Under the pieces are notes generated by a model. It worked only from the letters and a program-made list of their open reading frames with translations, did not search any database and was not told where the DNA came from. A DNA stretch of 64,000 nt from Deminuibacter soli (lineage in GTDB: Bacteria; Bacteroidota; Bacteroidia; Chitinophagales; Chitinophagaceae): positions 62,001 to 126,000 of the forward strand of contig NZ_QTJU01000008.1 of assembly GCF_003412455.1 (NCBI RefSeq), read 5' to 3'. This document shows positions 8,920 through 17,843 of the stretch, one piece after another. The position numbers were made by a program, and so were the translations under genes. Position 1 is the first letter of the stretch. Each line of letters opens with the position of its first letter.

Positions 8920-10791
8920 ATGAAAAAATTGATGTACACTTTCGCTGCACTCGCTGTTTCGCAGGGTGCCTGGGCGCAAAAAGACAGCGCCGCCAACAAA
9001 CTGGATGAAGTGGTGGTCACCGCCACTAAAACGCCTGCCAAACTGAGCCAGATTGGCAAGGTGGTTACCGTTATTACCAAAGAACAAATTGAGCAGAGCG
9101 CGGGTAAAGACCTCTCGCAGCTGCTGAACGAGCAAACCGGCATTATTGTAAACGGCGCCAACAGCAATCCTGGTTTAAACAAATCGCTGTACATGCTGGG
9201 CGCTAAAAATGATTACACGCTGATTTTGATTGATGGCGCGCCATTGCTCGATGCATCGGGCCTTACCGTTGGCGCCTACGATTTGCGTATGATTCCGCTG
9301 GAGCAGGTAGAACGTATTGAAATTGTGCAGGGCAGTGAATCTACCCTGTATGGCTCTAATGCCGTAGCCGGTGTAATCAACATCATCACCAAAAAAGGCG
9401 GCAGTAAAAAAATCGGCTTTACCGGTACTTCTTCTTACGGCAGCTACCATACCTACAATGGCAATGCCAATGTACACGGCACTACCGGTATTGTAGATTA
9501 TAATGTAAACTACAACTACTACTCAACACACGGTATTTCTGAAGCAGCCGATACTACCGGCAAAGGCAATTTTGACAAAGATGGCTTTAACCGGCAGTCT
9601 GTACAGGCCAACCTGAGCATCAATGCTTCCAAAAACCTGAAGATTGCGCCCTTTTACCGTTATGCCTATTACAAGGGCGCTTATGACGATGGTGCTTTTA
9701 CCGATGGCATTAATAACTTTACCAGCCTGCTCAACAGCACCGGTGCTATTGCCACCTACCAGTTACCCAAGGGCACCATTACTGCAAACTATACCTATAA
9801 TTTTTCCAAAAGGGAATACGATGCGGGCTACAATTTCCGCGGGCGCTTTCACAATGGCGACCTGTACTGGAAACAATCATTGGGCCAGCTGGTGCAAATG
9901 GTGGCAGGTGTAAACTACCAGCATTACCAGTTGCTCGATACCTCACTTACGGAGAAAAACCCCGCGCACAATATTACCAGCCCCTACCTCTCGTTTTTGC
10001 TGAACAGCAAAGATGGCCTGAGCCTTGAAATAGGCAGCCGCTACAACAGCAGCAATCATTTCGGCAGTTATTTCACCTATAATTTTACTGCAGCCTACCG
10101 TGTTACCAGCTACCTGAAACTGTTTGCAGGTACCAGCACCGGTTTTCGCGCACCTTTGCCCAGCGAGCTGTTTGGCAGCTTTGGCGCCAATCCCAACCTG
10201 AAGCCGGAAAAATCAACCAATATAGAAGGCGGTGCGCAGGCTGAGCTGTTAAAGAGCAACCTGTTTGTAACCTTAACCGGTTTTAACAGGGAAATGAAAG
10301 ATGTGATTGCATTCTTAAACGGTGTAAATACCAACCTGGATGCGCAGCACGACAAAGGCGCCCAGGTGGAAGTAAAATGGCAGCCTGTTCAGGGCCTCAA
10401 CATTAAGGCTGCGTATGCTTATGTTACCGGCCGCATTACCGAAACCAATGCAGGTAAGGATACCAGCTATTATAACCTGCTGCGTGTTCCTAAAAGCACC
10501 TTTAACTTCAATGTTGGCTACCAGGCTACCAGGCAGCTGTATGTAAGCGCCGGCCTGCAATCACTGGGTAAAAGAACCGATGCGTTTTTCAACCTTACCG
10601 ATTACAGCAGCAGCCCGGTTACGTTAAAATCGTTTGCCACGCTAAACCTGTATGCAGAATACAAGTTGCTGCATAATAAACTGCGCCTGTTTGCCGATGC
10701 CAAAAATGTTACCGGCACCAAATACTATGAAGTGTATGGTTACAGCACCATGGGTTTTAATTTTACCGGGGGCTTGGCCATTAACCTGTAA
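8914..10791 (+). CDS. btuB: BtuB-like TonB-dependent outer membrane cobalamin receptor
   Basis: Outer-membrane beta-barrel receptor for corrinoid uptake energised by TonB. Signal peptide residues 1-21 (ending GAWAQ), TonB box DEVVVTATK at about 31-39, plug domain about 45-155 (with EQVERIEIVQGSES and TLYGSNAVAGVINIITKK), then a 22-strand-type barrel ending in an aromatic-rich strand (MGFNFTGGLAINL). The 625 aa length fits BtuB rather than the roughly 1000 aa SusC class, and there is no CarboxypepD-like N-terminal domain. The cobalamin riboswitch directly upstream and the cob genes downstream give the substrate. It is first in a string of B12 genes on the plus strand. Confidence 0.93.
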   Translation: MSMKKLMYTFAALAVSQGAWAQKDSAANKLDEVVVTATKTPAKLSQIGKVVTVITKEQIEQSAGKDLSQLLNEQTGIIVNGANSNPGLNKSLYMLGAKNDYTLILIDGAPLLDASGLTVGAYDLRMIPLEQVERIEIVQGSESTLYGSNAVAGVINIITKKGGSKKIGFTGTSSYGSYHTYNGNANVHGTTGIVDYNVNYNYYSTHGISEAADTTGKGNFDKDGFNRQSVQANLSINASKNLKIAPFYRYAYYKGAYDDGAFTDGINNFTSLLNSTGAIATYQLPKGTITANYTYNFSKREYDAGYNFRGRFHNGDLYWKQSLGQLVQMVAGVNYQHYQLLDTSLTEKNPAHNITSPYLSFLLNSKDGLSLEIGSRYNSSNHFGSYFTYNFTAAYRVTSYLKLFAGTSTGFRAPLPSELFGSFGANPNLKPEKSTNIEGGAQAELLKSNLFVTLTGFNREMKDVIAFLNGVNTNLDAQHDKGAQVEVKWQPVQGLNIKAAYAYVTGRITETNAGKDTSYYNLLRVPKSTFNFNVGYQATRQLYVSAGLQSLGKRTDAFFNLTDYSSSPVTLKSFATLNLYAEYKLLHNKLRLFADAKNVTGTKYYEVYGYSTMGFNFTGGLAINL

Positions 10792-10828
10792 TGTGCGATT
10801 TTGTAAACTGAATCATAATTTATCCTAT

Positions 10829-11413
10829 ATGTCTAAAATCATCAAACTCAACCCACGCAGCGCAGTGGTATTGCTGATCACCGTTATTGTAGCAGGTTTG
10901 CGCCTTGCAGGCTGTTTCAGTAAAGAAATCAGTCCGCTGATCAACTTTACACCCGTGGGCGCCATGGCCCTGTTTGGCGGCGCCTGTTTTACCGGCAATG
11001 TAAAGCCATTTGCTTTCCCGTTGCTCACGTTGTTTATCAGTGACTTTATCCTGTCGTACACCATTTACGCACCTTACCGCGGCGACAGCCTGTTGTACAC
11101 CGGCTGGTACTGGACTTACCTGGCTTTTGCCCTGATGACGCTTACCGGCAAACTGATGGTAACCAAGCTGAATGGTGCGCGCATCATTGGCGGTATACTG
11201 GTATGCACCCTCATTCACTGGATTGTAAGTGATATCAGCGCCTGGCAGATGGGCACCTTGTACCCGAAAACATTCGGCGGTTATATCCAGTGCCTTATTG
11301 CAGCTATTCCCTACGAAATGCGTTTCCTGGCAGGCACAGCGATATATGGTGCGGTAATGTTCGGCACCATGGCTTTGCTGCAGCAGCGTTATCCGAAGCT
11401 GAAGATGGCGTAG
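10829..11413 (+). CDS. DUF6580-type membrane protein, putative cobalamin/corrinoid-related transporter
   Basis: Membrane protein of about 194 aa with five to six hydrophobic segments, starting MSKIIKLNPRSAVVLL. The segment INFTPVGAMALFGGACF followed by FPLLTLFISDFILSY resembles the DUF6580 family of putative transport proteins, whose topology is similar to ECF-type substrate-binding (S) components. The reading frame is open further upstream (to 10652) but that part overlaps the btuB end out of frame and is not family-like, so I start at 10829. It sits between the BtuB-like and BtuF-like genes, and no btuC/btuD is present here. A role in moving B12 across the inner membrane is therefore plausible but only inferred. 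Confidence 0.75.
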   Translation: MSKIIKLNPRSAVVLLITVIVAGLRLAGCFSKEISPLINFTPVGAMALFGGACFTGNVKPFAFPLLTLFISDFILSYTIYAPYRGDSLLYTGWYWTYLAFALMTLTGKLMVTKLNGARIIGGILVCTLIHWIVSDISAWQMGTLYPKTFGGYIQCLIAAIPYEMRFLAGTAIYGAVMFGTMALLQQRYPKLKMA

Positions 11414-11417
11414 GGAG

Positions 11418-11655
11418 GTTTAAAGGTTTAACGTTTGAGGTTTAAAGTTGGAGAAGGAGGAAAGCCGTTCAAATAGTTCAATTGTTTCAATGTTCCCATT
11501 TTTTGCCCAGGTCACTTTACAGAGAAAAAAGCCCAGGTGCAACAATGACGACTTAACTAAATTACATTGACTTGAACTTTTGAACTCTTAAACACTTGAA
11601 CCTTTAAACGTTAAACCTCAAACGTCAAACGTCAAACATTAAACCTAAAACATCA
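11418..11655 (+). repeat. Imperfect inverted repeat of TTTAAC/GTTTGA units filling the gap before btuF
   Basis: The 249-base gap holds no gene. Its left edge (GGTTTAACGTTTGAGG, about 11426-11441) is mirrored at its right edge (CTTTAAACGTTAAACCTCAA, about 11600-11619). An inner pair of arms repeats GTTCAA about every 8-11 bases on the left (11467-11495) and TTGAAC on the right (11571-11600). The whole could fold into a long, bulged hairpin. Confidence 0.6.
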
Positions 11656-11662
11656 ATCCCGT

Positions 11663-12601
11663 ATGAAAACCTGCTCATTCCTTCCCGCGGCTACGCAAAT
11701 GCTGTATGATATGAACCTGCAGCATTATTTACATGGCATTACCTTTGAATGCCCGCACCAGGCACTTGCAGAAAAACAGAAAGTGGTGCGCTGTGTGCTG
11801 GAAGGCCACAGTTATTCCAGCGAAGAAATTGACCGTATTTTTTCTGCCTCCAAAGCACAGGGCAAAAGTCTTTATTATGTAGATGAAGCTGCCCTGCAAC
11901 AGATAGCTCCCGATATTATTTTTACACAGGATGTATGCGAAGTGTGCCAGATAGACACCCATTGCACCGCAGCGGCAGTAGCCAATTTGCCGAAGCAGCC
12001 GCAACTGGTAACACTTACACCCGAAACGCTGGATGATGTGTTCCAGTGTGCAGTAACCATTGCCCGGGCACTGGGGGAAGAAGAAAAAGCATACACTTAT
12101 CTCGGCGGGCTGCAGCAACGCATTGCCCATATTTTAGATACCCTGCGCCGGCACCGCATGCCTTTGAAAAGGGTAATGCTGCTGGAGTGGATAGCGCCCA
12201 TTTATAACTGCGGGCACTGGATACCTTTCCAGGTTGCGCAGGCAGGTGGCATTGACATGATGGCCAACCCAGGCGGCGACAGCGTTGTAACCAGCTGGGA
12301 GAAAATCTGCAAGTATAACCCTGAAGTATTGGTGATTGCACCCTGTGGATTTACGATAGAACGCTCCATGCAGGAACTGCATTTGCTGAGCAGCAAGCCC
12401 GGCTGGAATGAACTGAAAGCCGTGCGGAATAACCAGGTATTCCTGGCAGATTATGATTTGTTTACACAGCCGAGCGCGAGCACTTTAACAGATGGCATTG
12501 AGCTGCTGGCCGCCTTGTTTCACCCACAGCTGTTTACCATACCTTTGCATTTGCAACACAAATGCACCCACGTTAATCAAAATGCCTATGCCCACGCATG
12601 A
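11663..12601 (+). CDS. BtuF-like cobalamin-binding protein without a signal peptide
   Basis: Resembles the periplasmic substrate-binding proteins of B12 ABC transporters (helical backbone fold). The start KTCSFLPAATQMLYDMNL matches the family's first strand and helix (S-x-x-P-A-x-T-E-x-L-x-x-L). The second lobe contains NPGGDSVVTSWEKICKYNPE and VLVIAPCGF. Two oddities: the protein begins directly at the mature domain with no signal peptide or lipobox, and it has a Cys cluster DVCEVCQIDTHC at about 93-104. It is 312 aa. Neighbours are B12 genes, but the ABC permease and ATPase are absent. It may be a cytoplasmic corrinoid-binding protein rather than an uptake component. Confidence 0.8.
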   Translation: MKTCSFLPAATQMLYDMNLQHYLHGITFECPHQALAEKQKVVRCVLEGHSYSSEEIDRIFSASKAQGKSLYYVDEAALQQIAPDIIFTQDVCEVCQIDTHCTAAAVANLPKQPQLVTLTPETLDDVFQCAVTIARALGEEEKAYTYLGGLQQRIAHILDTLRRHRMPLKRVMLLEWIAPIYNCGHWIPFQVAQAGGIDMMANPGGDSVVTSWEKICKYNPEVLVIAPCGFTIERSMQELHLLSSKPGWNELKAVRNNQVFLADYDLFTQPSASTLTDGIELLAALFHPQLFTIPLHLQHKCTHVNQNAYAHA

Positions 12602-12800
12602 AGCAAAAACCTGTCCGCGCTGTCACCAGCCGTTTGAGTGCAAGGTGGGCGATATCAGCCAGTGCCAGTGCAACGGACTGCGGTTAACCGATGAGGAACG
12701 CAGTTTTATTGAACAACGCTACAATGATTGCTTATGCCGCAATTGCCTGGAAGCATTGAAGAACAAACACACTTTATTCAGGGAAAAATACCATTTGTAG
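12582..12800 (+). CDS. Small cysteine-rich CWC-family protein
   Basis: A 72-aa protein with eight cysteines at 11, 14, 20, 28, 30, 50, 52 and 55 (CPRCHQPFEC, CQC and CLCRNC), the pattern of the cysteine-rich CWC family. Such spacing suggests metal binding, most likely zinc. The start is taken at 12582, or the second Met at 12588; this overlaps the end of the BtuF-like gene by 20 bases. A longer reading from 12492 overlaps btuF extensively and adds no family sequence. It ends one base before cobU, so it is translationally tied to B12 genes. Its function is unknown. Confidence 0.72.
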   Translation: MPMPTHEAKTCPRCHQPFECKVGDISQCQCNGLRLTDEERSFIEQRYNDCLCRNCLEALKNKHTLFREKYHL

Positions 12801-12801
12801 C

Positions 12802-13308
12802 ATGCTTTATTTAATTACCGGCGGCGCCAGGAGCGGCAAAAGCAATTATGCACAACAGCAGGCGCTGGCTATTGCAGCACAGCCGCGGTACATCGCAACG
12901 GCCAGGGTGTGGGACGAGGAGTTTCAGCAACGTGTAACCCGCCACCAGCGCGACAGAACACAGAACTGGGTAAATATAGAAGAGCCGCTGCATGTTAGCC
13001 GGCTGGATATTAACGGCACTACTGCGGTGATTGACTGCGTAACACTATGGCTCACCAATATTTTTTCGCTTTGCAAACAGGATATTGATCAATGCCTGGA
13101 TTTTATAAAAGCAGAAACAGACCGGCTGGCAGCCATGGAAGGCCATTTTTTTATTGTAACCAATGAAATAGGCATGGGGGTACATGCAGATTCGGAGATT
13201 GGCCGCAAGTTTACCGATTTACAGGGCTGGGCCAACCAGTACATCGCACAAAAGGCGGAAAAAGTTGTTTTAATGATCAGCGGAATTCCTGTTGTTATTA
13301 AACACTAG
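12802..13308 (+). CDS. cobU: Adenosylcobinamide kinase / adenosylcobinamide-phosphate guanylyltransferase
   Basis: Phosphorylates adenosylcobinamide and then transfers GMP to give adenosylcobinamide-GDP in lower-ligand assembly of B12. The family features are complete: P-loop TGGARSGKSNYA (7-18), YIATARVWDEEFQQRVTRH (catalytic His in the R-x-x-x-H segment), DCVTLWLTN and VTNEIGMGVH. At 168 aa it is within the usual 165-185. The start ATG lies directly after the CWC stop codon. Product goes to CobS, encoded 8 kb downstream on the same strand. Confidence 0.95.
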   Translation: MLYLITGGARSGKSNYAQQQALAIAAQPRYIATARVWDEEFQQRVTRHQRDRTQNWVNIEEPLHVSRLDINGTTAVIDCVTLWLTNIFSLCKQDIDQCLDFIKAETDRLAAMEGHFFIVTNEIGMGVHADSEIGRKFTDLQGWANQYIAQKAEKVVLMISGIPVVIKH

Positions 13309-13313
13309 TCATT

Positions 13314-13814
13314 ATGAACGCGAAACACACCGCGGCCGGTATGCCGCTGCTCAGCTGGGATATCTTTATGGAATCGTACCAGCAGCTGATAAACAGCAGC
13401 AAACAGGTGCGGAAAGACCTGGATGCCCTGGAACGGTTGGCAGGGCAGCACAAATGGAACCAGGAGTTTGAGTACCAGCCCTACCTGCTTGGCAGGTTAA
13501 ACGCCATTATTGTAACCGATGCCCAGCAGCAGATTGTATGGACCAGCCATAATTTTGAAAGCCTTACCGGCTATAAATTAAAGGAAGTGCTGGGTAAAAG
13601 GCCCAGCCTGCTGCAGGGACCTGAAACCAGCAGCGAGATAAAGCAGCATATCAGTGAGCAGCTGCGGCAACCCGCTATCCTGAAAAATATACAGGTAGTG
13701 AATTACCGGAAAAACGGGGAAAGCTATTTGTGCGAATTTGATATTCACCCTTTATTTAATAACACAGGTGCACTGGTGCATTTTATCGCTTTTGAGCGGG
13801 AACTGGTTGCCTAA
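13314..13814 (+). CDS. Stand-alone PAS domain protein, LOV-like but without the photoactive cysteine
   Basis: A 166-aa cytoplasmic protein with one PAS domain from about residue 60 to 165 after a helical N-terminus. The strand and loop order NAIIVTDAQQQIVWTSHNFESL, TGYKLKEVLGKR, LLQGPET, NYRKNGESYLCEFDIHPLF and VHFIAFERE is close to LOV domains. However, the segment corresponding to the LOV motif G-x-N-C-R-F-L-Q-G reads GKRPSLLQG, so the flavin-adduct Cys is missing. No output domain is present. It follows cobU by five bases and is followed by a terminator, so it ends this transcript. Ligand and partner are unknown. Confidence 0.8.
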   Translation: MNAKHTAAGMPLLSWDIFMESYQQLINSSKQVRKDLDALERLAGQHKWNQEFEYQPYLLGRLNAIIVTDAQQQIVWTSHNFESLTGYKLKEVLGKRPSLLQGPETSSEIKQHISEQLRQPAILKNIQVVNYRKNGESYLCEFDIHPLFNNTGALVHFIAFERELVA

Positions 13815-13836
13815 GATTATACGACTTTTTTAGCAG

Positions 13837-13865
13837 AATCCTACCGGTTTGGTGGGATTTTTTTT
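13837..13865 (+). terminator. Rho-independent terminator after the cobU/PAS transcript
   Basis: AATCCTACC (13837-13845) pairs with GGTGGGATT (13851-13859) with one mismatch and is followed by a T-run. It separates the B12 genes from the nrd operon. Confidence 0.8.
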
Positions 13866-14238
13866 GTGTATTAATTTTTACCGTCTTTTAGGGGCTGTGA
13901 ATATCCGGTAACGGTTAATTCACATTTGCCATTCGCTGAAACGCAAGCCGGATAAGGAATTTGAAAAATTCAAGAGAAAGTTCACCAAAAGTTTGACACA
14001 TCGTGTTGACAAGTAAATTCCCCCCTTTTTTCATTCTGTGCTAAAATTGCATCAGCAAACAAGGCGATCCGTCTGCGATTCCCAAACGGGGGGAAATTCC
14101 AAAAAAGGAGCGTCTGAAAATTCCAGCTAAAGCACCATAAGCTATCAGGTTTTGAGTAATACGATGCCAAACAGGCAGCGTAAAGTCGTCTCTATGCCTG
14201 CCGGTTTTGGTTATCAATAAAAGTCAAAATGCCCTGGT
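13866..14238 (+). other. Long untranslated leader region of nrdB
   Basis: No convincing gene is present. AAATTCCCCCCTTTTTT (14015-14031) can pair either with GGGGGGAAATT (14088-14098) or, through its right half, with AAAAAAGG (14101-14108), which are mutually exclusive. A second hairpin (CAGGCA 14172-14177 with TGCCTG 14195-14200) lies nearer nrdB. A weak promoter match TAAAATTG is at 14042-14049. No B12 box was found, so this is not a second copy of the riboswitch. Confidence 0.35.
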
Positions 14239-15207
14239 ATGCCATCTACAGAAATTTTATTACAGGAGAACAAAGAAAGGTTTGTACTGCTGCCTATTAA
14301 GTACAACGCGGTGTGGGAAATGTACAAAAAGCATGAAGCCAGTTTCTGGACGGCCGAAGAAATTGATTTGTCGCAGGATTTAAAAGACTGGGACAATATG
14401 AATGAAGGCGAACAACATTTTATTAAACACATTCTGGCCTTTTTTGCGGCAAGCGATGGCATTGTGAACGAAAACCTGGCGGTTAACTTCATGAGCGAGG
14501 TGCAGATTCCGGAAGCCAGGTGTTTTTATGGTTTCCAGATTATGATGGAGAATATCCATTCTGAAACCTATGCCCTGCTGATCGATACGTATATTAAAGA
14601 CACAGCTGAAAAAAGCAAACTGTTCAATGCCATTGAAACCGTTCCCTGCGTTACCAAAAAAGCCGAATGGGCGCTTCGCTGGATCAGCAATGGCAGTTTT
14701 GCCGAACGCCTGGTAGCATTTGCAGCAGTGGAAGGCATTTTCTTCAGCGGCAGTTTCTGCTCTATTTTCTGGTTAAAGAAAAGAGGCCTGATGCCGGGTC
14801 TCAGCTTCAGCAATGAACTGATTTCAAGAGATGAAGGACTGCATTGCGAGTTTGCCTGCCTGCTGTACAGCATGCTGCAGAACAAACTGTCTGAAGAACA
14901 GGTACACGGCATAATTAAAGACGCCGTATCCATAGAAAAAGAATTCATTACAGAAGCACTGCCTGTGAAACTCATTGGCATGAACGCCGACCTGATGAAA
15001 CAATACATTGAATTTGTGGCCGACCGCTGGGTAACTGCCCTTGGTTATACCAAAATATTCAATGCAACCAATCCCTTCGACTTTATGGAAATGATTTCCC
15101 TGCAGGGTAAAACCAACTTCTTTGAAAAAAGAGTAGGCGACTACCAGAAAGCGGGTGTGATTTCGAAGAAAGAAGACCAGGTGTTTTCTACCGAAGAGGA
15201 CTTTTAA
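14239..15207 (+). CDS. nrdB: Ribonucleoside-diphosphate reductase, small (radical) subunit
   Basis: Beta subunit of class Ia ribonucleotide reductase; it carries the di-iron centre and tyrosyl radical needed by NrdA. Metal ligands and radical site can be read: D43 (EEIDLSQD), E104 and H107 in MENIHSETY, with the radical Tyr at Y111, then the second E-x-x-H-type pair in [10 protein letters not shown] and RDEGLHCEF. The C-terminal tail ends FSTEEDF, like the NrdA-binding tails of eukaryotic R2 (...DADF). Much of the sequence is near that of animal R2 proteins. 322 aa. It is followed by nrdA after 65 bases, in the order B then A. Confidence 0.95.
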   Translation: MPSTEILLQENKERFVLLPIKYNAVWEMYKKHEASFWTAEEIDLSQDLKDWDNMNEGEQHFIKHILAFFAASDGIVNENLAVNFMSEVQIPEARCFYGFQIMMENIHSETYALLIDTYIKDTAEKSKLFNAIETVPCVTKKAEWALRWISNGSFAERLVAFAAVEGIFFSGSFCSIFWLKKRGLMPGLSFSNELISRDEGLHCEFACLLYSMLQNKLSEEQVHGIIKDAVSIEKEFITEALPVKLIGMNADLMKQYIEFVADRWVTALGYTKIFNATNPFDFMEMISLQGKTNFFEKRVGDYQKAGVISKKEDQVFSTEEDF

Positions 15208-15272
15208 TATACGCGGTTTAACCGCAGCGCATTTGTGAAGCAAATCTTTTACCCAATATAAATCTAGCACCT

Positions 15273-17651
15273 ATGTTCGTAATAAAAAGAAATGGCAGCA
15301 GGGAGCCGGTGAAGTTCGACAAAATCACCGCCCGCGTTGAAAAGCTGTGCTACAGCTTAAACAGCCAGTTCATTGACCCCGTAAAGGTGGCAATGAAAGT
15401 GATTGAGGGTTTATATGATGGTGTTACCACCACCGAACTGGATAACCTGGCAGCTGAAACAGCAGCTTCCATGAGTACGATTCACCCTGATTACAGCTTG
15501 CTGGCATCGCGTATTGCCGTAAGCAACTTACATAAAAACACCACCAAGTCGTTCTCTGCTACGGTTGATGCGTTGTACAATTATATTGAGCCTAAAACAG
15601 GCCTGCGCGCACCATTGATCGAAGACGAGGTGTACAACGTAATTAAACAGAATGCAGCCCTGCTGGATTCTACCATTATATACGACCGCGATTTCGCTTT
15701 CGACTATTTCGGTTTTAAAACACTGGAACGCTCTTACCTGCTGAAACTGGAAGGTAAGGTAGTAGAACGTCCCCAGCACATGTATATGCGTGTGGCTGTA
15801 GGTATTCACCTCGACAATATTGAAGAAGTGGTAAAAACCTACCACCTCATGAGCGAAAGGTGGTTTACACATGGCACACCTACCCTGTTTAACTCAGGTA
15901 CACCCAAACCACAGATGTCATCATGCTTCCTGTTGACGATGAAAGACGACAGCATTGATGGTATTTATGATACACTGAAACAGACAGCGAAAATTTCACA
16001 GTCTGCCGGCGGTATCGGTTTAAGCATCCACAACATCCGCGCTACAGGCTCGTACATCAGCGGTACCAACGGCACCAGCAATGGCATTATCCCCATGCTG
16101 CGTGTGTTTAACGATACTGCCCGTTATGTAGACCAGGGCGGTGGCAAACGCAAAGGTGCTTTTGCTGTTTACCTGGAGCCATGGCATGCTGATATTTTTG
16201 AATTTCTTGACCTGCGTAAAAACCATGGTAAGGAAGAGATGCGTGCACGCGACCTCTTCTATGCCTTGTGGATATGCGACCTGTTTATGCAGCGCGTTGA
16301 AGCCAATGAAGACTGGAGCCTGTTTTGTCCGCACGAAGCACCCGGACTGGCAGATTGCTGGGGCGAGCGTTTTGAAGAGCTATACCTGAAATACGAACGT
16401 GATGGTAAAGCCCGCAGAAAAGTAAAAGCACAGGATCTTTGGTTTGCAATTATGGATGCGCAGATTGAGACAGGTACACCGTACATGCTGTATAAAGATG
16501 CTGCCAACCGCAAAAGCAACCAGCAGCACCTGGGTACCATCCGTAATTCGAACCTGTGTACAGAAATTATCGAATACTGTGCACCTGATGAAGTGGCCGT
16601 TTGCAACCTGGCGTCGCTGGCGCTGCCCCGTTTTGTAACAAACGGCGAGTTTGATCACCAGAAATTATATGAAGTAACTTACCAGGCAACTTATAACCTC
16701 AACAGGATTATCGACCGCAACTATTATCCTATTGAAGAAGCCCGCAACAGCAATATGCGTCACCGTCCCATCGGACTGGGTGTGCAGGGCCTGGCCGATA
16801 CCTTTATCCTGATGCGTTTGCCTTTCGACAGCGATGGTGCAGCACAGCTGAATAAAGACATCGCAGAAACCATCTACTATGCATCAATGAAAGCGTCTGC
16901 CGACATTGCCAAAAAAGAAGGTGCCTACAGCTCATTCGAAGGTTCACCACTGTCACGCGGCATGTTCCAGTTCGATTTCTGGGGCGTGGTACCCAGCAAG
17001 CGCTGGGATTGGGCTACGCTGCAGGCCGAGATCAAAGATCATGGCGTGCGTAACTCATTGCTGGTAGCTCCTATGCCAACTGCATCTACCTCGCAGATCC
17101 TTGGCAACAACGAATGTTTTGAACCGTTTACTTCAAACATTTACGTTCGCCGTGTATTGAGCGGAGAGTTTGTAGTGATCAACAAATACCTGCTGAAAGA
17201 CCTGGTAGAACTGGGCCTCTGGAACGATGAAATGAAAACCAAGATCATCGCAGCCAATGGCTCGGTACAGTCTATCCCCGAAATTCCGCAGGAGATCAAA
17301 GACATCTACAAAACTGTGTGGGAAATTAAACAGCGTACGCTGATTGATATGGCGGCTGACAGGGGTGCATACATTTGCCAGAGCCAGTCACTGAACCTGT
17401 TTGTTCAGCAGCCTACAAAGGCCAAATTAACCAGCATGCATTTTTATGCCTGGAAGAAAGGTTTGAAAACAGGTATGTACTACCTGCGTACACAGGCAGC
17501 TGCACAGGCCGTACAGTTCACTGTTGAAAAACAGGGTAATGTACAGATTCAGCCCCAGGGCGGCTCTACAGCAGAAACAGCGGTGGAAGAAGAGATCATT
17601 GCGGGACCAGCCTGCCCCATTGACGGCAGCTGTGAAGCGTGCAGTGCATAA
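15273..17651 (+). CDS. nrdA: Ribonucleoside-diphosphate reductase, large (catalytic) subunit
   Basis: Alpha subunit of class Ia ribonucleotide reductase, reducing NDPs to dNDPs. An ATP-cone covers residues 1-90 ([18 protein letters not shown]). The catalytic set is C218 (SSCFLL), C429 and E431 (NLCTEI) and C444 (VAVCNLA), numbers that coincide with those of the human enzyme. The C-terminal tail has redox cysteines in [13 protein letters not shown]. At 792 aa it also equals the human subunit in length. Sequence is of the eukaryote/Bacteroidota-like subclass. It shares a transcript with nrdB and ends before a strong terminator. Confidence 0.96.
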   Translation: MFVIKRNGSREPVKFDKITARVEKLCYSLNSQFIDPVKVAMKVIEGLYDGVTTTELDNLAAETAASMSTIHPDYSLLASRIAVSNLHKNTTKSFSATVDALYNYIEPKTGLRAPLIEDEVYNVIKQNAALLDSTIIYDRDFAFDYFGFKTLERSYLLKLEGKVVERPQHMYMRVAVGIHLDNIEEVVKTYHLMSERWFTHGTPTLFNSGTPKPQMSSCFLLTMKDDSIDGIYDTLKQTAKISQSAGGIGLSIHNIRATGSYISGTNGTSNGIIPMLRVFNDTARYVDQGGGKRKGAFAVYLEPWHADIFEFLDLRKNHGKEEMRARDLFYALWICDLFMQRVEANEDWSLFCPHEAPGLADCWGERFEELYLKYERDGKARRKVKAQDLWFAIMDAQIETGTPYMLYKDAANRKSNQQHLGTIRNSNLCTEIIEYCAPDEVAVCNLASLALPRFVTNGEFDHQKLYEVTYQATYNLNRIIDRNYYPIEEARNSNMRHRPIGLGVQGLADTFILMRLPFDSDGAAQLNKDIAETIYYASMKASADIAKKEGAYSSFEGSPLSRGMFQFDFWGVVPSKRWDWATLQAEIKDHGVRNSLLVAPMPTASTSQILGNNECFEPFTSNIYVRRVLSGEFVVINKYLLKDLVELGLWNDEMKTKIIAANGSVQSIPEIPQEIKDIYKTVWEIKQRTLIDMAADRGAYICQSQSLNLFVQQPTKAKLTSMHFYAWKKGLKTGMYYLRTQAAAQAVQFTVEKQGNVQIQPQGGSTAETAVEEEIIAGPACPIDGSCEACSA

Positions 17652-17712
17652 ACACAAATACTAACCGGGCTGCGGATGTATGGCCTTGTGCGATAAAAGG
17701 CCCATTTAATAT

Positions 17713-17743
17713 AAAGCCGGTTTCCGAGGAAGCCGGCTTTTTT
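17713..17743 (+). terminator. Rho-independent terminator of nrdBA
   Basis: AAAGCCGGTTTCC (17713-17725) pairs with GGAAGCCGGCTTT (17728-17740) through 13 positions with one G-T wobble, followed by six T in total. Confidence 0.9.
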
Positions 17744-17831
17744 GTGTACATGATACCCACCGCCACTGCCCCGTATTTGCCAGCCCCGCAGGCAGCTAAC
17801 AGCTTACAGCTATTCGCTTGCAGCTTTTCTC

Positions 17832-17839
17832 TACCTTTG
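17832..17839 (+). promoter_or_regulatory. -7 box (TACCTTTG) four bases before the helicase start
   Basis: Perfect TAnnTTTG match ending four bases before the ATG at 17844. If used, the transcript would begin at the start codon (leaderless). Confidence 0.5.
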
Positions 17840-17843
17840 CTGC

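Noticed and set aside
10652-10828. Open frame upstream of the DUF6580 start
   Set aside because: It overlaps btuB in another frame and has no family resemblance; the membrane protein clearly begins at 10829.
12492-12581. Extended start for the CWC protein
   Set aside because: The added residues are a shadow of the BtuF-like gene; the Cys pattern begins after 12582.
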